Assembly: GCA_003991915.1 (NCBI GenBank)
Contig: RQTK01000868.1
Coordinates: 98,674 to 162,673 of the forward strand
DNA: 64,000 bases
Direction: 5' to 3'
DNA from: Elysia chlorotica
Lineage: Eukaryota; Mollusca; Gastropoda; Plakobranchidae
The position numbers and the translations under genes were made by a program. Below are positions 1-64,000 of this stretch, in pieces (the stretch's first letter is position 1; every line of letters starts with the position of its first letter). The notes under the pieces are model-generated. The model was not told where the DNA came from. It searched no databases and saw only the letters and a program-made list of their open reading frames with translations.

Positions 1-70
<70 letters not shown>

Positions 71-247
71 GATAGACAGAGACAGATATCATATAGACAT
101 AGAGACAGAGAAGGAGACAGAGAGACAGACAGACAGAGAGAGGCAGATACAGAGACAGACAAACAGAGAGAGAGACAGAAATACAGAGAGAAAATATATA
201 TAGAGAGAGACAGAAATACAGAAAGACAGAGAGAGAGGGAGGTAGAG
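1..247. repeat. GACA tetranucleotide array passing into GA-rich low complexity
   Basis: A near-perfect GACA array fills about the first 70 bases and decays into GA/GACA/GATA low-complexity sequence to about 247. It is truncated by the window edge. The same GACA unit recurs at 41750-41803, directly beside the 3' end of a LINE. Confidence 0.95.
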
Positions 248-1484
248 ACCTCTGACGAGAGATGGATATACTCGCAGTGAGAGGCGCTAGACTAAAAGTG
301 ACGATGCAAATGAGCTTCCTGTTTTGTCCTGCCATGCGAAAACCCCATGCGTTTTACTAGAGAACAATACCATGTATAGAGGGTGGAAGGAATAAAGAGA
401 TCGAGAGACAAAATTTAAGAGAAACAAGGAGAAAAGACAACGAGACAAAGGCAGCCAGGCAAAAAAAGGTGTAAAGGTATACACAAAAAAACAGACAAAA
501 AAAAAAAAAAGGATTTAGAAAAATCATAACGAGACGCATTACTGCAAATAAATGATTTGTGCAATAAATTATAATCTTGTAAGGTTTACACAGCAAAGAC
601 TAGAAACAGGGGGCAACCAACAGATATGTCAATGTGACAGCAGAATTAAAGTTTGCTTGATGAACCTTTTTTGCCTCTTTCAGGGAAACTCGACTTGCAC
701 ATGTTAATAATAAAATGTAATATACATGTATAACTATAATAAATCGAACAAAGTAACACAAATTCGATACACACTAATTTTTTTAAAGCAGAAAGCACTA
801 AATTTATGACTAATGGCTCTATAAAAAATCTGTATTATCAAATATAAAGTTTACCTAGAAGATACTTAACACATGAACCTTTTTAAGAAAACAAGAACAT
901 AAATTATTCTATAACCTCCCTTCTCTTCTTTTATACCCTTTACCCTTTACACGCATACGCCTACACATCCACGCACCTTTTCCGGTTAGTTTAAAGTCTA
1001 AGATGACGGGAGAAAGGGGGGGGGGGGAGTTGTGAGTTATTGTAGTGGTGGGTGATTGCTCTAAGCTGAATCATGCCGCCCACGCCCCTTTACGTGTGGT
1101 GATGTCTAACCGTCTGTGATCTGAGATGCGTGTAGGATGATTTGGAAAGTACAGGAAATGTCAAACAAGCAAATTAGCGTTTTAATTGTTTGTTCAAATC
1201 ATTTCATCTATAGTTCACAGGACATGAGCGATTGACAGTCTTTACTGGAGAATGCTTGTTTTGGAACCATGACATGAACCAATAACTGACCTCTCTTGGA
1301 GTTAAATTATCTAAGACAAAAATGTAGGACAGGTGACAGTACATTCACTCTTATTTGATGTAGCAAAAATAATCTGCTCCACGCTGCCAAAATCAAATGA
1401 ATTGCATAGTAAATACATTGTATTATGACAGAGAACTGAGAAAAAGACTTTTGATTTTTTAAAGTGATGTAATGACTCATGCTT

Positions 1485-1547
1485 TTATTGCCGCCTGTTT
1501 TCGCCATTGTCATCAAAATTATCAATGTTTTCGATATTTGACTTCTT
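1485..1547 (-). CDS. COMMD10: Candidate last coding exon of COMMD10 (uncertain)
   Basis: On the minus strand a long pyrimidine tract ending TCTTCCAG precedes a phase-0 exon of 20 codons plus TAA, reading KKSNIENIDNFDDNGENRRQ. Exon 7 of COMMD10 also ends in phase 0, so the join is legal and gives 207 aa, close to the 202 aa of the human protein. The AATAAA signal overlaps the stop codon (minus strand of 1484-1489). Similarity to the human C-terminus (helix with LETIQAQLD) is weak. The true last exon may instead lie left of the window. Confidence 0.33.
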   Translation of the reverse strand, partial: KKSNIENIDNFDDNGENRRQ

Positions 1548-1914
1548 CTGGAAGAGAAGAGGAAAAAAACATAGGCCTAGATCGAACTCGAGACCGAATA
1601 TACAGAATAGAACTATATAAAACCAGCAGTGTGATAGGTCACAATGAAAAACCAATGTGAAAAACTAATACATTTTGTCAGGTCAACAGACTAATCACTA
1701 ATCATCTTGTTAGCCACCCTGGTCTCCTACTGCCTAAAATGAATGATGACTCATCCATTGAGAGAAGGGACAAAAGGAAAGAGATTAACAACAGGAAGAA
1801 GCTCACTCTCGGTGATTCCTTTTAGAATAAAATGCGCATGTCCAAGTGACCCAGACATCCTGATTGATATCCCAATGTACTTTACGAAGAGAACCATAGA
1901 GACAGTTATCTTAC

Positions 1915-14259
<12,345 letters not shown>

Positions 14260-14890
14260 GATTATGGTCTTGTGTAGATCTAGTCCGTCGAAAAATGATC
14301 TGGATTTTAAACTAGAGTACCTGAATAAATACCAGATCCAGATATGATTAGATCTGAACTTTACCTAGATCTAGATCTAGAGCTATAGAAGAAGAAAAAA
14401 ACAACTTATAGATCTTTTTACTAAGAGAAAGCTGGAATAAACTTTGTTGACAATAAAATAGGTTGTGGCTGAGGTTGAGTATAATCGACCAAAAGCTTCC
14501 TTCTTCAGAAGAGATCGACTCGCGGGACCACACCTCCTATAGATCAGCTGACTTTTATTTCAACGACATTGTACCGTAATAATAATAATTATTATTAGCG
14601 TGTTTTTTTTTTTTTTAAGAATTTATTTCACTGCATGTGTACAATTTATTTAATTAATATATTTTTGAAAGTAGAATGGTTTTCTGGTATAAATGTAATC
14701 TCTTTATCTTTTCAATGTAGTCTTGAAATGTTCTTTCCAGTTAAAAAATGTACTCTTGTATTTGAATAAGAATACTTGTTGATAGTAAATCTATGATTAT
14801 TAATGTTCCCCTCTCTCTTCTAATTATAAAAAAAATGTATCTTCATGGGTTCCATTTTGTCTGCTTTTTAATAAAAGCTCTCCTTTCCTA

Positions 14891-15065
<175 letters not shown>

Positions 15066-15462
15066 ACTACATGTACAGCATAATGCATAGATCAAATTGC
15101 CATTACTTTTTTTAATGACTTTCCACTTTCCTAATTTTTGTTGGCATATTAATCCACATTAATATATAATCTATTTCTGTATTGTAATATATTGGCAGGC
15201 CTGCAGTATAATGTATTATAACATTTTGAAATCACCTATTTTGAATGTTTGATTAGGTTGATGTCAGTATGTCAGTATCAAATTAATATGTCAGGTCCTG
15301 GGTATCCCTCTCTAGAGCCGAGCCGTATAAGATTATCCATGAAGATCTAGGAGACGTTAAATTATCACCAACTAGATATTATTATTATTTATGTTGTTGT
15401 TGATCATGATTTGTAGTGGTGTTGTAGAAGTAGTAGTAGGCCTAGAGCCAACAGCAGTAGCA

Positions 15463-15751
<289 letters not shown>

Positions 15752-17403
15752 CAGAGATGGTGATAGTTTCAAGCAAAACATAAATAAAATTAAATAACAA
15801 ACGGTTAAATGCATGGAGTTATAGCCTAAAAGGATCTCTTGGCCTAATTACTGAAACGAAAACCCTCGTCCTTGGAAAATGATAAAAAGCGATATAACAA
15901 TAATTAAATTCTCTGCTTATGAAAAAGAACTGTTAAATGAAATTAAAAAAAAAAAAAAAAAAACGAACTCCATCATCAACAAAATGCAGAAAGCATAGGA
16001 CTGCAACAGCACTGAAAAAGTTTCACAGCGTCATATCTGAAACTTTCCCCCTTCAATACTGCAGCGATTTGAACATCTGTTCGTTTTTTTCTTCTTAATT
16101 TACACAGATATCTTAACTGCTCTTGATCATTTTCAAAGGCAAATTTTTACGCATATTACACTTTTTAAGTTTGTGAGGTTGTTGGACATATAATCTTCAC
16201 TATTACCGGTACTAAGAACATGGGGCGGAAAAGGAACATGGTTGAAAAGTTTCAACCGCAAAAGGTGGCTTTTCATCTTGCTTGGACAGAAATTATTTTA
16301 GGTTGACGCAAATAAAGTCAGCGCCAAATTGATGATTAGTTTTGTATGAAAAAAAACCCAGCAACATTCGGTTAGCAAACATCGACGCTGAGCAATGGGC
16401 CTATAATAGCCGGGTAAAAACAATGCTTTCTCCAAAGCTGTAAAGCACAATCACAAACGATATCCTTACTTTATGTTTGTAAAGCTGTAATCAAACTTAC
16501 ATTTTTACTATCCTAAAGTGTGTTTTCTTGGACTTCGAATCTTCGGAAACACCTTTACACGTTCTGTGCTTCCCGTTACATTTTGACTTGTGAATATGGT
16601 GTGAACACCTCTAACTTTGATGAAATGGCATCTGATAGAGGTCTTCTGGGCGTATTAAATTGATAATTGTTTGCTTTTGTTAAAATCAGACGTACCTTAA
16701 CTTTTCCCATAAGAACAATCTGCACTTAAAGTATCCTCGACTTTACACTGCGCCCTGCCAGCAGATTAATTCTATGCCTGTGAGATTTGGACTCATTTAG
16801 TGTGTTCTTGAAAATAATGGTAAAATTCGACGTCAGACGAAAAAGGCATAGTTCGCCATTTTGAACATTTAAATTTAAACTAAAAATAAACAACATACAT
16901 TTCAGAAATTTTCGCCATGACGAATTTCTTTGTTTTCTATGAAAAAATTTTTAATGCAGTGGCCCCAGCGCCCCCAGCGTACAGCGTTGTCCAGTTGAGT
17001 ACCATAAAAACAAGTAGATGTAGCGTAATAGGATCTTGTAACTTTATTAACGAACACACTGTCATGCACTAACTAGCTGCTAGAACTGCGAGGAGTCATC
17101 TTTTGACTTCTCTAGGTTATGAAAAGGAGGCCTACCTCAATACTTAACTTGATAACATTATTTCACGATTAGAGAAATCAATATTTTAACCAATTATTCT
17201 TTACCGGTACTTTTGAGTTGTAAATATTTAATATTTATGTAGAATAACTACATAGATGTAGTTTTATATTCATTAATGGCTACATTACCATGCATTGAAA
17301 CAGAAAGTACACCTCAACTCAAAACTAAGGATTGCTTAATTAAAAAAAAATTATGTCTGGATCCAAAAATGAAAAAAAAACAAGTAAGAAAACAACAACA
17401 TAC

Positions 17404-17427
17404 CCCCCCCCCCCCCCCCCCCCCCCA
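17404..17427. repeat. Poly-C tract
   Basis: A run of about 23 C with no other feature. Confidence 0.9.
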
Positions 17428-18589
17428 CCGCGCCAAAAAAAGAAGAACAAAACTAAAACAGCAGCAACCTCCAGTTTAAAACAGAGTGAAAAAAAGAAAA
17501 TCACAACACGGGGGTTAAATGCTACATTTTCCATTTGTTTTATTACGAGGGCATTGCGCAACTCATAAGGAAGCAGTGGCTACTAAAACTAGTTCCACGA
17601 ATTGTCACGTACCATCTGAGTTAACTTACAATAATCTATTGTAGACCACCGAATGTCTAGGTGACTCAGGTACAAACATTTCAAGATGATAATAACAAAA
17701 GTTTAGCTGTTGTGATCTTCGCTAGAACAGACGTATGGCAATATTTTGATTACACTTAACTGTTATGAATTGTCATGCACCATAACTTGACATAAAAACA
17801 AAAACAAACAAAAATGAGCATAAAATTTGACATGTCTCCTAAAATTGTTTAAGGAATGAGGAAATCCACACAATCACATTTGAACTCCACCAATGCTTCT
17901 AAATAAAGGAACGCCAGACAAAACCACCGAAGAAGACAAGCATTTGCAATAGGATGCCAGGTAATCTATATCATTGAACTAATAGTTACAGTTAGAGTAT
18001 TTAACATTGTTGCTGTGTGGGTATAGTAAGTTTTAGATCAAAACAAGATATCTATCAGATCCGCACTGTTCTGTTCAAACTATACTAACATTAACAGGCT
18101 ATAACACTAATAGACCATTTTATCCTTGCTCCCCCGAAACTTGTTCACTAGGATTAATTTGGTGAGTTGGTCTCTCACTTTTGAAAGCCTTGCTCTCCCT
18201 GAAATAAGAACGTTCTTAAAGCTTGTTACCAAACTAAACAAATTTACAACACAGTGGTGTACATAGTTTAAAACGTTTGATTGCAATGGCGAGTGATGTG
18301 ATAATCTTTCAACTATAAACATGCTTTCACATGAAAAAGGGCAACTCAAAAAAACATGTTGACATTCAATTGTGTTAAAAAGGTATTGATCTTTATGTCA
18401 TCGATTTCAAAACGAAAAAAAGAAAAAAAATATAAATGAATACTAAGCCCAGTTTAGCAAAAATTATTAGTTCATAGCAATAATTTTGCAATGTTTCCAA
18501 AACGTGCAATCTCAAGGTAAGGGAAAAAAACCATTTGATTTTAGCCTCCAAAACAAAAGTAACAGCAAAACAAAAGAAAACAAAAACCA

Positions 18590-18596
18590 AAATAAT

Positions 18597-18666
<70 letters not shown>
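18590..18666. repeat. AAC trinucleotide array
   Basis: About 23 AAC triplets flanked by A-rich sequence. Confidence 0.95.
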
Positions 18667-21600
18667 TTAATAACAGTAACAAAAAACGAATGTATTTTGC
18701 CATAAATTATACTAGCATTAGATGTCGGGAAAAAAACCACATGCATAATGGGAAAAAACATCACTCAAAAACAGCAACAAACATACAAATAAACAAAAAA
18801 GGCAACCCAACAATAGCGAAAAATGTATGCGAACTATAATGTAATAATATATACAAATAAATAAATCAGGATAATACGGAGATTTTTATTCTGTGAAGAT
18901 TCAAGTTTGAGTCACATAGTTTATTCCTGGGATCACTTCATCATGAGTGAATAAATCCTCAGGCTTTGCTCTTTAGGAAATCAGATTCTTTTTTACTAAA
19001 GAAAGGTGCAATTTCACTTCTTCAGAAAAGTCTTTTTAGAAAAATTATTTTAGAGGTTTAAATTAAGTACACTATTAATTTTTATTGTTAAGCCTTAAGT
19101 CTCTTTGCCCAAAGATACTAAAGTATGATCTTCTTTGTGCTATTTTCATCCAGTACAAGTACCTCAAAATGTACTCTGATTAACCAATAAATCAATAATT
19201 GCCTAAACTTTTATTTGTTAAAAGGAGCCGGTGATAAAATAACGTATATGGACATCTTTAATATAATGCCAATATAGTTATTTTTTTTAGCCTTGAAATA
19301 TATTGAATATATGACAATGTTTGTTGGGTATATAGGCCTTCAACAAAGAAACATTGTCAAATAATACGCCAACAATAATATCATTGTACAGTTGTTTTAA
19401 AATGCCAATGCCATTCATAGAATGGTTTAGCAAAAAATTCAGATTTGGCAACTTCTCTTTGCAGTTTTTTAAAATGTTACTGTCCCACATGAGAAGTTGT
19501 TTACAGTTTGCCAATCTCTACTTATTCATTAAAGAAAGATAAATTGGAGTCTGTTCACGAAAAAACAACCCCCAAGACATTCGTTATGAATCTTGTACAG
19601 AATTTCGAATTAACTTAAAAATGTAAAAAATAAGGAGTCATTATATTCTCTCCGAAAAAAAAAGATCTAAAAACAGTACTTGTCCTAAACATGCACCAGC
19701 CTTAAAAAATTCATGTAAGAGTTCTGGAAGAAAAAAAATCACTTCTCAAAATCAGTGGAGTTTCAACACTTACCAATTTTAAAAAGTCACAAGAAAGTGT
19801 GAAATCAATTTTAAATTTTATAAGGATGATGAAATTATATAAATAAAAAGTTTTACTAATACTATATTATACTGCTCTAAATATTAAATCATAAACTGCT
19901 GAAAGCTAAAAAAATAATTATGATATATCGAATGACTTCTATACCCTCATCCATTATTTTGTAAAACAACCAAAAACCAATTTATGATCATATACAAAAA
20001 TGAATCATGTAACTTCTGAAAATGGCAAGTTTTATGGGTTGCAGATTTACACCACTTTGAAGGATACTAGTTGTATTATCAAACAGTTTTCCAACAAAGG
20101 CATGATTTGTGCACATCAGCCAGAATCTAAAAAACAGTCTCGTCACATATGCTATGCGGCATGCACAAAATGATACATATAATTAATTAACAGATATTGC
20201 TTGAGCTTTGATTTCAGAGTAGCAACACTCAGGAGAAACAGCCCTCGTACTCTCTGCCAATTTCTTAGAATGGACGAGAGGGGTTTCAACATTGACATCT
20301 CGGTAATGAAAATGTCGACAAAAAGAACAGCAAATAGTTTAATACGGCAAGGGTACTTTTTATCGGTCTAAACCATCAAGGCATACACTGATCTTTTTCT
20401 AAATGAGCAAATAACTTGCTAAATTGCTTGCCCCTTTTGATTAACGGACTTTCACTTGCAACTGCTGTGTCAGATTATACTTGGCGAAAGATTCAGCAAG
20501 GGTGAAAGATAATCAACTGTATCGATAATCAACTGTATCAATGGGAAATGACAACTATTCATTGGATTCTTTTTTTTCTTTTTGACTATTATAGTTGGCT
20601 TATCCTTTCTAAATATCTAGAAAGTGTATGTTTTCAATACGTGTAAATGAATAGCTACACCACTGAACAGTATTGCAATAAAATGTTTAGCCACCAACCT
20701 TAACTATATAAAATGCTATCCTATTTATTTCCCTATCAACCACTCTTGTAAGCATCATAATGTCTTCAAACTGCTCTATAGTTTTTACTTTTATCTTCAT
20801 CCATCAGAACTTGATATGGACTGTTCACCAAATGTGATCACATTTAGTTCTGAGAACAAGAAGAATGATTTCATTACTTTTGAGTGAGTGTGTGCAGGCT
20901 CATCATTATTTCATAAACCAGAACTCATAATAACAAATAATGCCAAATATGTTCGAGTACCTTAATTTAAAGGATGTACATAATTATTAATCGTTCAGGG
21001 AATAAATCAGACATATATTCATACATATTTACAATAGGTAACGATATAATGACATAACATTAATTTTTCGATCAATTTTGTAGAACTATAAAATAATATT
21101 GTATCATGAACAGTTTAAAACCTTTGTTCCAAAGGTTGTAAAACTTGTTTTAGGTTATTTATTATCTGACTGCAGATTACTAGATTATTAAGCGTAAAAA
21201 CAGTTCGAAAGCACCAAAATCACATGATAAATTCCACACGCCTTCAAGACGCCACACAGTTTTAACTTTCCGCCGATAATTAACAAGATTTGATTTGTTT
21301 AATAGTGTTTATGAATAAAACTTGCAATTTACAAGGACGCGAGGCTTTACAATTATGAGGAGGATAAAAAAACCAAAAAATCAATGGATGGTCTCTATAT
21401 ACACGACAAAACTAAATCCTCTGCCTTCCCTGGTAAACAAATGCCTTTGAACTAATTAAAAATTTTTTTTTTAAATGGAATATCTAAACCATCCCGTGTT
21501 TTATATCTAACGGGCTTCAAATTTTTTAATAAGATGTGTAATTTTTTAGTGAGTAATACTTTTTAATTAATCAAAATAATACAATATTATAATTTCAATT

Positions 21601-22158
21601 CGATTAAAAACGCATAGTTTACACTTCTCTCGTTACTGGACCGGAATTTGAACATAATTATTCCAAACGTCAAGAGCTTACACATCTTCTACATCTCTGA
21701 AGCGTTGAAAAAAGAAATTTGTCTTCATGTGTTGATGGGTCTGACTGGGTTCTTTCTATGACAGAATTGGAAAACTTTTTATATGAAAGTTCACTGAGAT
21801 AATTTCTTGTATACACCAGTTTTAAAATAAAACCTCAACAGATTTATAGCACAACCCCATTCTGAAACAACCTTTAATGGATGTTTGTTTCTTTGGATTT
21901 GGCGTATGCCGCTTGAGTGCAAACAGGTATTTGAAAGTTCATGCTCCTTGCACCAAAGAAATTGTCCAATTCGATTCACAACTTGCACGATAACAAGCCA
22001 CATAAATTGTTTCAAAGTCTAGAGCATTTCCCTCCACAGATAGCCTGGCTATAAGTGAGGCTGGAGTTCTTTGTGAAAACGAAAACAAAAGTAGATTTGA
22101 TGATTGAAATTCCTTTATCTAGATCACCTAGATCCCCACAACTGTTTCGGCTGGGCGG

Positions 22159-62753
<40,595 letters not shown>

Positions 62754-62811
62754 CTTGAGAGACACAAACAAATAAGATAGTATTAGGAATTGGCAATGAC
62801 AAGAGCCACAT

Positions 62812-62985
62812 TTTCAAAAAGGCAAAAATGTAGACTATAAACGATTTTTTTTCAATAGGAATGTGTGCCTTGGAGGAAGATAAGAGGACAAAAGTGCAAA
62901 AGGAATAGCTCAATATTTTATTATAAAACTGCAACCATCAATAAGAAAATGTAGGTGTGAGGGACACACAAGAAAGCCTTTAAGC
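62812..62985. repeat. 170-bp direct repeat, copy A
   Basis: Shares ATAGGAATGTGTGCCTTGGA, then AAAACTGCAACC and GTAGGTGTGAGGGACACAC with 63751-63920. Confidence 0.93.
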
Positions 62986-63750
62986 TTTTTAAAGGTTATT
63001 TAATAAATTACATTCAAACAATACGTGCTGACTGATGTCTCCATATTTGCTTTTCATTTTGCTTAGTCAATGCACGATGCTAGGAAGTCATTTTTGATTA
63101 GACCATCCCAGTCTACCCAACAAAATGTAAACTAACCTAACTGTGCCAACTGTTTAAGGATATAACTAGTTTTGACACTGCCAAATGGATTTGTTTACTT
63201 ATGTGATTTGTTCTTTCATACAGAAAAGCTTCGTTGATCCCCTCTTGAAGGAGATGCTATTGGATATGCTTAATGTTTTGCTTTAGTTAAAAGCAATTGT
63301 AGTGGTAGCTTTTCAACAGTCCTTTTCGCAGAAAATGAATTAGACAATTAAAACTGTGAAGTGCGCGTAAGCAGTAGATACAAAATCTTTCATGTCAGAA
63401 TCAGCTTCTTTGTCAACGGGAAATACCGCAAACTGAAAAAAGTGAATTAAAATTAAAAAGTTGATACTTGTAAAAAATCTATCAAGAGTTTATTCATTTG
63501 TCACAGAGTAATCATGGCACTATCAGCTCCATACAATAGCTCAAATGAATCAGGAGAAAATGTTAAACGAAAAGGTCCAATGGGAAAAATCCACACAACC
63601 ACTGAATGAAGATAAAATAATTATTATTAGGTTAAATGAATATTAGTATATCTACATCACTGATTTTATTGATGACAAAGGGTAACTTTTTTTCTTATGA
63701 CCAACTGCCACTCCCCTGACTGCTGAAGACCAACAGAAGGATACTTTCTA

Positions 63751-63920
63751 AAAAAGGCAAAACTGTAAACTATAAACGATTTTTTGTCAATAGGAATGTG
63801 TGCCTTGGAGGAAGATGAGAGGACAAAAGTACAAAAGGAATACCAAAATTTTTTATTATAAAACTGCAACCGGCAATAAATAATAAAATGTAGGTGTGAG
63901 GGACACACAAGAATGCCTTT
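63751..63920. repeat. 170-bp direct repeat, copy B
   Basis: Same orientation as copy A, about 940 bp away, with scattered substitutions and small indels. Confidence 0.93.
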
Positions 63921-64000
63921 AAAATTATGTTTACGGCTGTGCTATAACATTCAAGGCGAATTTTTAATGTGAGCGCAAAAATAGCTAGCTTTGTGAATCA

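Larger units (their letters stand above)
62754..64000. other. Upstream intron or 5' flank, no gene recognised
   Basis: No signal-peptide exon is visible. It holds two copies of a 170-bp repeat at 62812-62985 and 63751-63920. Confidence 0.65.

Overview
This is a eukaryotic, AT-rich, intron-rich window with long non-coding stretches, many simple-sequence arrays, tRNA-derived SINEs and decayed non-LTR retrotransposons. The gene content and repeat style suggest an animal, most likely a mollusc and possibly a gastropod. That taxon is an inference; nothing here proves it. None of the long open frames is a bacterial-type gene. Real coding sequence lies in short exons on the minus strand, bounded by GT/AG sites whose phases agree.

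Two genes can be assembled. (1) COMMD10, minus strand, about 1.9-14.3 kb: seven exons from the initiator ATG (14259) to 1915, in frame at every junction, 187 residues. The short C-terminal exon is uncertain, with a candidate at 1485-1547. COMMD10 is a subunit of the Commander/CCC endosomal recycling complex. (2) An ADAMTS-like secreted matrix protein of the ADAMTSL1/ADAMTSL3 (Punctin, C. elegans MADD-4) family, minus strand, 62753 down to the stop codon at 22159. Twenty exons fit together without a phase conflict and give 1015 residues. The order is TSR1, ADAMTS cysteine-rich module, TSR2 to TSR8, one Ig domain, TSR9 to TSR11, and a C-terminal PLAC domain. The signal peptide and true start lie beyond the right edge of the window.

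The ADAMTS-like gene has several unusual features. It lacks the spacer domain expected between the cysteine-rich module and TSR2. A 33-nt microexon (47054-47086) supplies most of a furin-type polybasic site, and skipping it is in frame, so splicing could switch the site on or off. A second 33-nt microexon completes an N-glycosylation sequon. The end of exon 13, including its 5' splice site, has been amplified into a minisatellite of about 22 units (34104-34835). Several of those units keep a strong donor, and at least one (34638-34643) would extend the protein in phase. Intron 2 holds what looks like a complete terminal exon (57851-57907) with acceptor, stop and AATAAA, which could end a short isoform or belong to another gene.

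Layout: 1-250 GACA/GA-rich repeat; 1.5-14.3 kb COMMD10, whose introns hold SINEs, a tandem duplication and triplet arrays; 14.3-22.1 kb intergenic, with long TC, AGT and AAC arrays and no recognised gene; 22.2-62.8 kb the ADAMTS-like gene, whose introns hold LINE fragments at 33.2-34.1, 41.15-41.34 and 41.8-43.4 kb; 62.8-64 kb upstream intron or flank with a 170-bp direct repeat. The two genes are on the same strand but have no evident functional link.
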